This document shows, piece after piece, positions 11,634-23,900 of a stretch of DNA of 64,000 nucleotides. Under the pieces are notes generated by a model, which was not told the origin of the DNA, ran no database searches, and worked only from the letters and a program-made list of their open reading frames with translations. Position 1 is the first letter of the stretch, and every line of letters starts with the position of its first letter. Source of the stretch: Ophiobolus disseminans (taxonomy: Eukaryota > Ascomycota > Dothideomycetes > Pleosporales > Phaeosphaeriaceae); contig MU006219.1 in the NCBI GenBank assembly GCA_010093685.1, forward strand, positions 1,259,531-1,323,530, written 5' to 3'. The position numbers and the translations under genes are program-made.

Positions 11634-13399
11634 GTTCTTTTCGTGTGTATGTTGAGGGTTTGTCCCACTGGACTCGATCGAATGTGGCGCGGGTGGAGGC
11701 AGATCAAGTACGGGTACTGAAAAGAAGAGCGTGCACGGATTAAGTTTTCCTGAGTTTAAGCAATCGATGAGAGGTTTTTGCTCAGAGTAATGGAATCAAA
11801 AAGAAGGGAATGCCTTCTTCTGAGCGCGGTGCGGCGTAAATGCGGAGGTCGAGGAAAGTTATAGCGGGGCAATATGGCAGATTGCGCAAACTACAGGCAA
11901 TTTGTTGAGTCAAATACAAGGAGAGTGATGTAATGTAGTAGTGTCCAGAAGCGTCCAGCGATGCAGTAAAGAACAAGAAGTATGGGCGCAAAAGTTATGT
12001 GAAGAAGCAAGCCTCGAGAGTCGCGACCGACCCTCCAATCGATGTGCAGCAAGTGGCGGCATTAGCCAAGCTGCAGGGATCAGATGGGGAAGCTTGCCCT
12101 TCCTTTTCCACTCGGTCGCATTGTCACCGTCCCAAAGCGTACATGCCCTTCATGTCACGCGCGGAGTTCTTTCATACCGACGTTCAGCGCGTTTTAATGC
12201 CCTCTCGAGCCGTATCCGCATTTTCGATCGCTGCAGCAGTCTCTCAAATGTGCCCCAGCGCGGATTAAGGCGCTCGATCTCATGCAGGCTCGTAGCCAAT
12301 GCCCACCTGCCACAAGACATTCTAAAAGACCTGATATTAGGTCTCGTGACTACTTTCACCGTTCCAAGGTTCGAGGGATCATGTTCGTAGGGCCAGCAAG
12401 TGAACCTCGGCCTGCAACGTCAATAGCGCCTGGACCCTGAAGCGGAACGACAACCGTTGTCCTCGTCTCACAAACCTCATTGAAATCTCATCAACATTCA
12501 GCCTGATCGCCAGAAGAGTCGCGACATGGCGCATCCAATTACCATCAAGGAATCCTGTACGCTGGCTCTGATGTTAAGCAGGCCTTCCTGGTCCCAAAAT
12601 CTCGAAGCATCCACGCTGCTGCAGATCAAACAAAAGCAAGAAGCTGCAGGACAGCCTTTCTGGAGAGCCACCAATGAACGATAGACCGAACACCGCGTGA
12701 CTAAGCACCTCTTTGCTTATTTTTTGCAGCTTCTGCAGGAGGGGATGCCTTTCGAGCATGATGCAGAAAGCTTGTTCGCGTGGCTGTCTCGTTAGTCCAG
12801 TACTTACTCGAAATTCGAAGATCTTCGTTGCCATTTAAACCCCTGGTGGTTCTCATCTCGCCTCGAGGGACTTATCCGCAACCTTGGAAGCCATTGGCTG
12901 CCTGCCTTCCACGCTGCTGGCGTAATACGGTCAGCGACCTTGCAAAACAAACCATACGTCTTAACTCCGACCACTAGATTCACCATGTTACAAGTCCCTT
13001 ATTATTTTATAGACGACCCGAACTAGCAGAACGATCAAATGGTTGAGGTACACAAGAAAATCGATTCCATCGTCTAACGTGTCTACTACAATCACGCCAA
13101 ACAGTAGGGCTTGCCATGTGTACCAGCTAGTTTGGCTTGATGCATGGTGCAAGTTTGCGGGAGTGAAAGCTAGGACCCCGGCAACCCGGAAGGATTCCCA
13201 GCCAGCCCCAACATTGAGAAACCATGGAAGGCTTCATGCACCTACAAGGTTCGGGTGATTTTACATGATGAGCTGCCGATCAGCGACCTGTTATAAGTAT
13301 GGCGACCAGCCCCAGCCTCTTGGACCTTGTCCAAACCCGTGGGCTAAACTATAATATCGGCACAACGCTGGCTAACACCACTCGACATGCGTCAATAAC
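11634..13399. other. long intergenic region
   Basis: About 1.8 kb between divergent genes (E2 on minus, kelch protein on plus). Frames here are short and lack family motifs. I see no repeats or RNA genes. Confidence 0.45.
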
Positions 13400-15476
13400 A
13401 TGGCTACCATAGGCTTGACGCTGTCCAACCTTTTTCTATCGAGCATTGCATACCTTCTTTGGACATCGACGATTGTGGACGCACAGACCGCAAAGAGCTT
13501 TCGGCTGAATCCGCTTACAAATTTCTGCTCCCGATGGTGGTCACAGTCGATCGTCAAAAATGGAATCCTATTCATTGACAGTGGAGTGCAGAAGTGGAAC
13601 GGTACAGACATTAGCACACCGATATACGGGATCAACAGCTACATGATCACGATCCCGCTGAATTTTACGTGGGATTGGAAGACGAATATCATCATTGAGG
13701 CTCAAGCCAAAAATGTAACGAACCCTCGCACAGGCACTCTGCCACCAAGCCAGATACGAGGCCACATGTTCCATGGGCCTGCCAATAAGCCCGAGGTGTA
13801 TGTCTATGGCGGAACCACCTATATGGGCAATCAGTCTTTCGAGGCATATGCGTGGCCTGACTCTTCAGCGTATCCTCTCTGGAGCTACACACTTGGACCA
13901 AATTACCCCTGGAGCCAGTATGCGGTTGCAACGCCCTGGATGCCGAATCATGGAGCTGCGGCCGAAGCGATCGATCAAGGGTTAGCGTTCTATCTGAACG
14001 GACAGATCGATTGGGGAACCTCGTCGAAGACGCTTGATACCTTCAAGACTCAAGAACTCTACGTCCCTCTTGATGGCCTGGTCGTTCTTAATCTCACCAC
14101 CCAGTCGTCGAAAAACATCTCTACGACTAAGCTGCGTGGTGGTGCGCCGAGAGTGGGAGGTAGCATGGAGTATATTGCATCTGTCGGCGCAATGGGTGTG
14201 TTGGTTGCACTTGGTGGCCAAATACAGCCCAACCTCACAGGCTTGTACGCAAATGTTAGTCGAGGATTGCTGGTATGTATCGTTTGACGACATCAGTCGA
14301 TGCTATCTGACTTTGCGATAGATTGACTTCGAAACAGTGGATGTATTTGACATCGAATCGTACCTCCGGAACCCAGGCAACAATGGATCATGGTACTCGC
14401 AAAAGACCACAGGAGAGATACCAGCGCCACGAATCGACTTCTGCACAGTGATAATGTCCGCGCCAGACAACTCGAGTCATCACATCTATCTTTATGGGGG
14501 AAGAGACCCTATGTCCAATACGGGCTACGATGATGTACTGATCTTGACACTCCCTTCGTTCACCTGGACCAACGTTTGGCCAATTGGAGAGTCGCCTAGA
14601 TGGGGTCACAATTGTCACGTTGCCGGAAAACGGCAAATGCTCACTGTTGGAGGCAACATCACCAATGGCCTTGAGTGCGATTGGGAGGCCAAAGGTGTTG
14701 CAGTGTGGGAGATGAGCACTCTGAATTGGGGCAGCATCTTCATGACGAATCTATCCAACTATCAGGTGCCGCAGAAGATGCTCGAGCTTACGGGTGGGAC
14801 GGTGGACGGGGGAGCTACACTGAAAGAACCCGCGCTAGGCTGGACAGATGCAGGACTGAAGACCGTATTCGCAACACCTCGCAGATCTGGGAATGGCTCG
14901 ACTACACCCGCATCGTCAAGCAAAAGCCATACCGGTGCTATCGTCGGTGGCGTCGTCGGCGGTATAGCTGGTCTCGCTCTTGCTGGCCTTCTAGGCTTCT
15001 TCCTATTTCGCCGTCACCGCAAAAAGAGCCAGCCACACGAATTGCACAACGATCCATCAGCCGCTCCACGCAACTCAGATAGCGAAAAGAAGACACACGA
15101 GCTACAAGCTGTTAACGAAGACGAACCAGCCGAGTTACCAGGGCCTGAGCTGCGCGAGCTCGAATCGCCACGGCAGGTTGTCGAGGCTGATACAATCACC
15201 TCTATCACACGAGCCGAGTTGCCGGGTACGAATACAGTACCTAGTGGTGTGCATGGAGTGCCAATAGTCAGGACTCCGGGAGATGACTTGCCGGAGCAGC
15301 CGCTGTATACTCCTGGACTGAGAAGACCGAGTCGTAAAGAGGCACGTGAGGATGTGCAAGACAAGAGTCTGCAGGAGGAGGAGCTCAAAGAAGCTGCGCC
15401 CACGGCACCTGACCTTACATTACCAAGTGGAGAGGTTGCCAAGCAAGAAGACAGTGTCAAGACGACAGAAAAGTAA
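13400..15476 (+). CDS. secreted/single-pass membrane kelch-repeat protein
   Basis: Two exons (13400-14272 and 14322-15476) with a 49-nt intron (GTATGT donor, GATAG acceptor, phase 0) give 675 aa. A signal peptide covers residues 1-29. The ectodomain has kelch-like blades with repeated glycine-rich strands and N-glycosylation sequons: VYVYGGTTYMGNQSFEAYAW, LVALGGQIQPN, and HIYLYGGRDP followed by DVLILTLPSFTW. A single transmembrane helix at about 496-520 (GAIVGGVVGGIAGLALAGLL) is followed by basic FRRHRKK and a disordered, acidic, Pro/Glu-rich tail of about 150 residues. This fungal layout suggests a plasma-membrane or wall-facing sensor or adhesion protein; ligand unknown. Confidence 0.88.
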
Positions 15477-15682
15477 TGTTCCTTTCTCCCAATGATAGTG
15501 TACTCGGTAAGCCAGACTACCAAAAGCAATCAGACACAATAATTTCATCTTGAGCTATGTATTGCTCCTCAGTCTCGATATCTTATCGTAGCCTCCCTCT
15601 GCCCGGACTGAGTGAGCAAGGATCCACTCCATACTTGGACACTCACTGCTCCCAAACATATACTTGAAAACGTGCACCTACA

Positions 15683-16573
15683 TCAATTGCCAATTGGCGG
15701 TATCATCTTGAGATCCGCAAACTCTCCCAACACCTCTCTGATAGCATCGTTCGAATCGACAAACCCATGCCACCCCATCTTCCTCGCCTTGTTCATCGTC
15801 AAATCGAGCGTCGAGCCGAGCAAAGACCCATCCGTGAAGCCAAAGATGCGATCAATATCCATATCCTGCAACTTCCCTCCCTTGAGCCCATGCTTCAAAG
15901 TCAACTCCCACCACGCCTTCTGCACCTTATCCTGCTTCGCCCAATCCACCAACCTAAACCGATACCTATACTTCCCCGGCGGCCCAAACCCTCGTGGCGG
16001 CGGATCAAAGCGCGTCGTAACCTCCGTATACACACTACCATCCATACTCGGTCTTTCATACCCAACACCATACCAAGCCGCAAACTTGGGCCAAAAGTTC
16101 CCCCATGTAAACGTCGTCCCATCCATCGTATTGAACTTCTCATTCCTTGCGGCTTCGTTCAAAACAGCCCATTCCTCCATATATCCGTTCAGCATACTAC
16201 TGCTCAAGCACCGCGTCGCCTCCCACGAATGTAAATCACACGGGAATGCCAATTTCTCGCCTAGATAATTCTGCACGCTGGCGTACACGCCGAGCGGGAA
16301 CACGAGATTCATAGCGGCGTCGGGCACGGCGCCGAGGATGCCGGACGGCATGCATACGTTCCAGTCGATGTTTTGCTGCTTGCAAAAGGACCAGAGGAAG
16401 TCTTCTTGGGGGTAGTAGAAATTTGGTTCGAGGGTGACGCGTGGGGCTGTTTCTTCCTGCGGGGTTGCGGCGGGGCCGAGGTGGATACCGTAGTTTTTGG
16501 CGCCGGTTTGGAGCATGATGCGTTTTGGGTGGATGGAGGCGAGGGGGAGGGCGGAGCAGAAGTTTTGGAGGAG

Positions 16574-16612
<39 letters not shown>

Positions 16613-17149
16613 GTTAGTGCCTGCGTTTGTGGCGTGTTTGGTTGGCGGTTATCAAAACAAGATTGAAGTCGCTGCGCAAAGAATTTACACCGTTGTAGGA
16701 GGAGAAAGACTCAAAAGAGCAATAGCCTTCGTACTGTGCCTGGAGACTAAGAATTACGACGTACCATTTACCTTACACATCTCTTCGGCGTCACTCCACA
16801 GTCCACCCCCCTCTTTCGGCTTAGCCTGCACATAGCTGTAGAAGAACACGTAGTCCGCCTTTACACCCTTCTCTTTCAAAACAGCAGCTATCTCATCCGG
16901 CTCCTTTAGGAAGTCAAGTGCGATGTGTTGGGCGTTCTTAGGTAGCCCGTTCGGAATCGCAGGTGGTCGCCTCGACAGGCAGTAAATCTTGCTCCAGCGC
17001 TCAGGATCTCGCGCTACCACCCGTAGCATGTAGTTTCCGGAGATGCCGTTGGCTCCAGTGATGATCGCAGTCAGTCCTTTCAGCGAGGAAGGATAGACGG
17101 TTAAACCATGGTATATGCCTTTTGACTGGACGACCTGTTGGTTCGACAT
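15683..17149 (-). CDS. PRISE-type short-chain dehydrogenase/reductase
   Basis: NAD(P)H-dependent reductase of the progesterone 5-beta-reductase/iridoid synthase-like family. I start at 17149 (MSNQQVVQSKG). The Rossmann motif reads ITGANGISGNYMLR, followed by YCLSRRPP, ALDFLKEPDEI and YVFFYSYV. After the intron come RIMLQTGAKNYGIHLGPA, NFYYPQEDFLW, WNVCMPSGILG and ending ADLKMIPPIGN, as in fungal relatives. Exon 1 ends at 16765 (CKVN, then G, GTACGT donor). The coding sequence resumes with LLQNFCSALPL near 16573. Between a tandem CTAAC branch site and that coding block sits a 33-nt C run (sense strand) with no AG acceptor, so the splice cannot be completed from the sequence as given. Substrate unknown. 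Confidence 0.88.
16577..16609. repeat. 33-nt poly-G homopolymer
   Basis: Uninterrupted G run on the plus strand (C on the sense strand of the reductase gene), inside the 3' end of its intron, just where the acceptor should lie. It may be a sequencing or assembly artefact, or a true expanded tract. Confidence 0.95.
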
Positions 17150-17382
17150 TATTATTGAGGATGCGAATACGGACGGTTCGTGTTTTGCTTTCGAGGTATG
17201 CGATGGAATGTGGATCTTTCGTCGTGTCATGGTTGAACTCATCGTGGTGATTCCAGGACCTCGGGCCATGACGTACAAGGCGGGGAAGCGAAGGAAGGTA
17301 TACACCGGGCCTGATTCCACATTACCCGTAATGTAAGGTAAAGACAGTTGTATTTGTAGCTACGGGAGATCATTCATCCTCT

Positions 17383-18225
17383 TCATGGCGCATACTGCTC
17401 TACCTCAAACTCAACTTCACCTTTCTCGATAACAAGTGTCAGTTCGAATGGGTCTTCTCCCATAATCCACTCGCTGCTATCTTCCCACATCATGTCCTCT
17501 AGTGGCGGTCCCAGCTCCTCTATGTTGTCCAGCTGATATTGTCGCTTCCCTTCTACCCCCCGCGGATTCCAACGCATGAATTTCTTATCTTCCACCTCGT
17601 CCATTGTACCATACATCCACCACCAAGTCCCCAAGCCGAGATCCGTCATCTCAGCCTTGTACACTTCTCCGGGCATTAAGCCTGCAGCTTCAATTTTTTC
17701 ACGTGGAACCTCATGACGTATCTCCAAGGGTTTGTCCGGCTCCACAGTGACGAAGCGATTATACTCGCGCATGTCGAGGATCATTAATCCGTCCTTACGG
17801 AAACGAAAATGGGTCAAGAGTTCTATTAACTTCCGCGGCTGGGATGCTTCATTGGACACACGATGGATGTCTTTGAAGCAGCAGAGATGGAGGGATTGAA
17901 AAGGGTTAAGTGAGGTGGACAAGGTTATGGGTTTGTCAGGTTGAGGCGACTCCAGGATACGGGCCGTAACAACGAGGTAAAGTGGTTTCGGGTCTGCGAG
18001 GCTGTATATTTCGGGCGAGACGGACAAAGAGAGTCCTATTCTAACGGAAGGATCGGTCCGTCTGCGTACATGAGCGATCAGATAAACGTTATGGAAGGGT
18101 GTAAATACGGTGTATGATTGTATTTCGGGCCTGTGCCTCTTCCCGTCATAGTTCAATGATGTTATTACAATGGCTCGTGTCGTGGCTAGAGATTGCACTA
18201 TACTACTGAACATTGCCGGAAACAT
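17383..18225 (-). CDS. hypothetical protein
   Basis: Single open frame of 280 aa with normal amino-acid composition and even codon use. I do not recognise the family. There is no signal peptide or membrane helix. The C-terminal half is acidic and Trp-rich (EVYKAEMTDLGLGTWWWMYG, then MRWNPRG, ending VEFEVEQYAP). The fold could be mostly beta, judged from alternating hydrophobic residues. It lies just upstream of the reductase gene on the same strand, with no evidence of functional linkage. Confidence 0.65.
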   Translation of the reverse strand: MFPAMFSSIVQSLATTRAIVITSLNYDGKRHRPEIQSYTVFTPFHNVYLIAHVRRRTDPSVRIGLSLSVSPEIYSLADPKPLYLVVTARILESPQPDKPITLSTSLNPFQSLHLCCFKDIHRVSNEASQPRKLIELLTHFRFRKDGLMILDMREYNRFVTVEPDKPLEIRHEVPREKIEAAGLMPGEVYKAEMTDLGLGTWWWMYGTMDEVEDKKFMRWNPRGVEGKRQYQLDNIEELGPPLEDMMWEDSSEWIMGEDPFELTLVIEKGEVEFEVEQYAP

Positions 18226-19721
18226 GATATCATTCTAGGCAGCATTCAGTGGCTTGATGCTTCTAACTACGTTTGGTTTAGCATGATGAGTATCAAACTC
18301 CAACCTGACCCGCGTAAAGCCATGGACCCCCCTGAAACTAATGATTATTGAACTGACTGGCTACTAACTGTCACATAGAACGATTTCCTCTAGTCAATGA
18401 CGAGACGAAGCGCTTGTTCGGCGCTTGCAAGTTTGATATGTGCACAGCCGCACGTGCTGAAACAAACCTGGAAGGCTTTCAGTAGTGCCCATCTTCGCCA
18501 CACGACTGCAAATGCCTCTCGGAGCTCACTCTGAAGTTCTGCTCCATATCTCGGTAGTATAGGACTTTTGTTCTATGATGATCTTCATGTAATCCAAGTT
18601 TTGCAATCCCGAGGTCTTTGGAGGACTGCCCATATACGATACTGTTGCACGCTAACAGGGTTATCCCTACACTCTCTCTTTGTTCACATCTATATAGCTC
18701 CCTTCGTCCATAGCTATTCAATCAACTCAGTCCTTCATGCTCCTTCTATATCACATCCGTGAGAGATACACACTCTGATACGAGGTAGTTATCTCTCAAG
18801 TAAGCTTCCGAAAGCCACAATAGCCGTGCAAGCTCAGTCATGCTGAGACTGTGTCCCGGGTAAGACACCAACACATTCGCCCCACAAGCCAAATTCAATT
18901 TTGTAGCTAGCAACGGCGTAAGGCGCTCAAAGTCTTGGTGCTTCTTTTGCAACACTTTAGAGTTGCATTGCCTCATAGTTAACAAACCATTTGACTGCCT
19001 AGGTAGGTATCAATCATACCTTATCAATACGCTCTCGAGGTCAAGACTCTAAACTTAGCTCATCACTCATCGTCTTCTCGCAGTAAGGTTTCCATTACAA
19101 TTTGGCACAATTAAATCTCCAGGCTTTTACTTTTCCGATCGAGACTATTATTTCGAAATGTGATCCACCACACATAAGCCCCACCTGGGCAGGAACACTA
19201 TGTTCTCTGTGGGAATGGAGCAGAGACGAAGGAGAAGGTTGTTGTATTGAGGGAGCTACAGAGAGCGATTATATACACAAGAGAGCTGAGTAAGCAAGCA
19301 ACTGAGGGTCACGTGAGTGGAGCATTCATAGTGTACTCAGTGAAGCAAGGTGCCAGGCTGACATTCTCTCTCCAAGTGCATGGACGCAACGTGAGGATCT
19401 AACACGGTCACGAGGTCAATCGTCATAAGTCTCTATTCTTGTAAGTAGTAATACCGTCTCAGAACAATCATCCCGTCGTATTGCATAAAGCTGTGAATGG
19501 GCATTCCCTTTCTGGATTCAATTATTGTACAGTGCTGAAGCGCGCTCAAGGCATACTCGGTCATAGACATGGCCCTCTCACCAACATGCTTATGCCCTTT
19601 CGCAAACATTGCGAAGTTGTTTGGGACATAGCACCAACTTCTGCAGCGCTCTTTGGTTGAGGCGTGCCTGGCCCGCCCGCCACATGCTGTGCCTGCCTCA
19701 CAAACGTCCCATTACGATGAC

Positions 19722-19728
19722 TATATAA
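19722..19728 (+). promoter_or_regulatory. TATA-box-like element
   Basis: TATATAA, 71 nt upstream of an ATG at 19799 with a CT-rich leader between. The spacing suits a fungal core promoter. It adds some weight to the small downstream frame being transcribed. Confidence 0.35.
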
Positions 19729-19798
19729 GCACCTGGGCAGCTTCAGCCAGAACTTACTCACTCTTCATTCGCTCCTAGATATATTCGTTGAACACATC

Positions 19799-20104
19799 AT
19801 GTTCTCGCTACGCACAATCTTCCTCTTTGCTTGTAATGTCAATCCCTACGTGCCGGGACGCACGGTGTGCTGGGACGGTTTTTCTTTTGGAGGCTTGGGA
19901 AGGTCTTGCTATGCCTGGAAACCAAAAATTACAGCGTGCATCAACTGTGTGACTCTTGGCCTTCTACCTGATCAGACGCCGGTTACATTAATCACAACAT
20001 TGACCATGCTATTGCTAGTCTTGTCAGTGCCGTCCACTACGTCTTGTCTGACACCCCATGTCAATTCGCAACAATTTGTCTTCACGAAACGCTCAGTGGG
20101 CTGA
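19799..20104 (+). CDS. possible small secreted protein (weak)
   Basis: A 101-codon frame opens with a signal-peptide-like start (MFSLRTIFLFAC). It contains several cysteines in its first half (RTVCWDG, GRSCYAW, ACINC) and a hydrophobic stretch later. A potential donor GTAATG sits directly after the signal sequence, so the real exon structure may differ. I recognise no family. A TATA-like box upstream supports transcription; coding is uncertain. Confidence 0.25.
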   Translation: MFSLRTIFLFACNVNPYVPGRTVCWDGFSFGGLGRSCYAWKPKITACINCVTLGLLPDQTPVTLITTLTMLLLVLSVPSTTSCLTPHVNSQQFVFTKRSVG

Positions 20105-20932
20105 GGGAGAAGCCGAGATGACAACTTTCAAGGGCGCAACCTCAGAAGGTCAAGTTAAGGTGAGGAATGTGGATCCTGGCAGTTTCTCCGCGCAAAAGGC
20201 AAAATCGTCAAAACGCATCTGACCGGCCGTGAGTCTGAAGCGAGATTTGGCGGCAGTAGCGTGTTGAGTGTAAGGGTGCAATGGATTGACCATAAGTGCA
20301 AGGTAAACAGTGATGAATTTGATACAGTCTTCTCAAGATCAAATGAAAGGTTTTCATTTGATCTCGGTTCAGATTGGCTGCAACCAATAGGAGCCTGTGG
20401 ACATGGTGAGCCACACCTCAGCCACAAACACCACTTCAGCAGAACCGAGGCCATAGGCCAAGGAACATCCATCAAGGCTTCAGCCCTTTACATTGAGATG
20501 TCCGAGAGGCAGTGCGCGCTGTGGCTGAGAGCTGCGGCCTCCACTAATCACCTGGCCTTAGACAGCTCTTATTTCCGGTCGTGCGGCAGCCGCTTCCTGT
20601 CTCCCCAGCCGTGCTCGCCTCTGTCGCGTATAGTTATGCGAGAGGCCACAACAACAACCTCCGTAGACCTGCACTATCTGCTTACATCTCACCCACATGT
20701 GCACCCCTCTTACATGAGTTCACAAGGCAAACATTGTCTTAGCGCAGATAGTGAGGCGAGGCAGTGCAGGACGCTGGGTGCTTAATGTAGCCAGCACCTT
20801 CAGCCTGGTTGCATGCACTGCCCCGCCAGGCTGCCTCTTCTGCCTTGTCGCAAACACATCGTTCTACTCTCACTACCACAAACGTCATTTACGTCTCTAC
20901 TTCCACAGGCCAAACTCCAAGCTGCAAGCGCC

Positions 20933-23900
20933 ATGCGGCTTCTCCACTTTGACGCGCTGGGCAGACTGATCTTGACAGACTTTCGCGGCAAGCCGATCCC
21001 ACCCTATGCCATCCTATCACACCGATGGAGCGACTCCGAGATCCTCATCGAACACGTATCGAATAGAACCTATAAGAAGAGAGAAGAGGGCTATCGAAAG
21101 TTCGAGTTCTGTGCGAAGCAAGCGGCCCAGGACAACCTGCAGTACTTCTGGATTGACACATGCTGCATTGACAGATGGAACAAGAGTGAGCGGTCAGAAG
21201 CGATCAACTCGATGTTCCAGTGGTACAAGAACGCGACACGATGCTACGTCTTCTTGGCAGACGTGTTAGTGTCGACTGCGTCAGAGTTGGTCCAGCGCAG
21301 CGACTGGGAGGCGTCGTTCCGTGCGAGCGCATGGTTCACTCGCGGATGGACGCTCCAAGAGCTGATCGCGCCAGTGTCAGTCGAGTTCTTCTCGTGCGAA
21401 GGACATAGGCTGGGCGATAAAGCGTCGCTTGATCAGCTACTGCACGACGTCACCGGCATACCGCTTGCGGCATTGCGCAACTGCCCTTTGGACCAGTTCA
21501 GCACATCTGAACGGAGGCGATGGGCTGATAATCGCGTGACAACCGAAGAAGAAGACATTGTATACTGCCTGCTTGGAGTTCTTGGCGTCTCTATGTCTAC
21601 TATGTATGGAGAAAGGAAGGAGAGCGCATTGAGCAGACTGCAGGCCGAGATAGAGGCAGCCGGCAGCGCGCCATCCATCATTCCGTTCTCACAGAATGAG
21701 TCTTTTGTGGGCCGCGAACCACAGCTCGCTGAACTAGAGGCAAAGCTCTTTAGCAACAGCCAGACTACTTCCACGCTAGCCATAGTCGGGCCTGGCGGCA
21801 CAGGCAAGTCGCAACTCGCGCTTGAGGTGGCACACAGAACAAGGCAGAACAACCAGAACTGTTCAGTCTTCTGGATTGACGCAAGCAGCAAAGACGGCCT
21901 CTACCAGTCGTATGCAGGTATTGCCCAGAAGCTCAGTATGCTAGGCGGGGACGATGACCTGGCAGACATGAAGCAGGTGGTGAAACGCTGTGTAGCAGAG
22001 ATGAGTGCGCGACAGTGCTTGCTGGTCTTCGATAACGCAGAACACACCATCCTACGGTCTAGCGGCTCGTCCGCGGCAGAAGCTGCAGACTTAGCCGACT
22101 GTCTGCCGCAGTCGGAGCTGTGTTCCGCCATCTTCACAACAACGAACAGCGACACGGCTCGGGTACTTGCTGCACAGAACGTTATAGCGCTGCAAGATCT
22201 TACACCGGACACGGCGCTAAGGATGCTTCAAAACCATCTGGCAAGGCCACTCTCAGATGCTGAGCAGCACAAAGCTAAGGACTTGCTACGAGAGCTATTG
22301 TATCTGCCTATAGCGGTCGTGCAAGCGGCAGCCTGCATGAATGCTAGCAGCATGACGGTACAGGAGTACTGGGCACAGTTAGACGAGCATAAAAAACTAG
22401 CTCTTGGGTACAGCAGTGACCCGTTAGAGGATAACGTACGGAGCTCTAGCGCGACAAATCCTGTAGCTACTACGCTGTCTGTCTCCATGGATCAGATCAC
22501 CCGTAGTAATGCATCTGCCGCAGACTACCTGTCTCTTGCTGCATGCGTAGACCGGAAAGACATCCCAGTCGACCTTCTAGAGGCGGCTTCGCTGCAAAGA
22601 AGAGAAGATGCTATCAAGGTACTAGACAAGTATGCGCTTGTCACCAGGCGACCTGCTGAGTCTGCACTCGATGTTCATCGGCTAGTCCACCAAGCCCTAC
22701 GAGAGCGGCTGCAGGTGCAGGGGCGGCTACGACGTTGGACTCAATACACTATTAGACGGCTACTCCAGGTGTTCCCAGACTATAACCATATCAACAGGAG
22801 CAAATGGAGGCGACTGCTTCCACATGCCCAGTATGCGCTGTTGCATAGTCTGACGGACAACAATGACGAAGAAAGGTTAGATCTTGCACGGAAATGTGCT
22901 AGTGCTCTATACAGTGATGGACGGTATAGAGAAGAGGAAGAGCTGGAGGTGCAGGTGATGCAGACAATGAAGAGAGTGCTTGGCAACAAACATCCTTCTA
23001 CGCTGACTAGCATGGCCAACTTGGCGTTGACGTACNNNNNNNNNNNNNNNNNNNNNNNNNNNNNNNNNNNNNNNNNNNNNNNNNNNNNNNNNNNNNNNNN
23101 NNNNNNNNNNNNNNNNNNNNNNNNNNNNNNNNNNNNNNNNNNNNNNNNNNNNNNNNNNNNNNNNNNNNNNNNNNNNNNNNNNNNNNNNNNNNNNNNNNNN
23201 NNNNNNNNNNNNNNNNNNNNNNNNNNNNNNNNNNNNNNNNNNNNNNNNNNNNNNNNNNNNNNNNNNNNNNNNNNNNNNNNNNNNNNNNNNNNNNNNNNNN
23301 NNNNNNNNNNNNNNNNNNNNNNNNNNNNNNNNNNNNNNNNNNNNNNNNNNNNNNNNNNNNNNNNNNNNNNNNNNNNNNNNNNNNNNNNNNNNNNNNNNNN
23401 NNNNNNNNNNNNNNNNNNNNNNNNNNNNNNNNNNNNNNNNNNNNNNNNNNNNNNNNNNNNNNNNNNNNNNNNNNNNNNNNNNNNNNNNNNNNNNNNNNNN
23501 NNNNNNNNNNNNNNNNNNNNNNNNNNNNNNNNNNNNNNNNNNNNNNNNNNNNNNNNNNNNNNNNNNNNNNNNNNNNNNNNNNNNNNNNNNNNNNNNNNNN
23601 NNNNNNNNNNNNNNNNNNNNNNNNNNNNNNNNNNNNNNNNNNNNNNNNNNNNNNNNNNNNNNNNNNNNNNNNNNNNNNNNNNNNNNNNNNNNNNNNNNNN
23701 NNNNNNNNNNNNNNNNNNNNNNNNNNNNNNNNNNNNNNNNNNNNNNNNNNNNNNNNNNNNNNNNNNNNNNNNNNNNNNNNNNNNNNNNNNNNNNNNNNNN
23801 NNNNNNNNNNNNNNNNNNNNNNNNNNNNNNNNNNNNNNNNNNNNNNNNNNNNNNNNNNNNNNNNNNNNNNNNNNNNNNNNNNNNNNNNNNNNNNNNNNNN

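Larger units (their letters stand above)
18226..20932. other. gene-poor region upstream of the NLR-like gene
   Basis: About 2.7 kb with no recognised protein apart from a small signal-peptide-like frame at 19799. Two copies of the 11-mer CACCTGGGCAG lie at 19182-19192 and 19730-19740. No transposase or terminal repeats were found. Confidence 0.45.
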
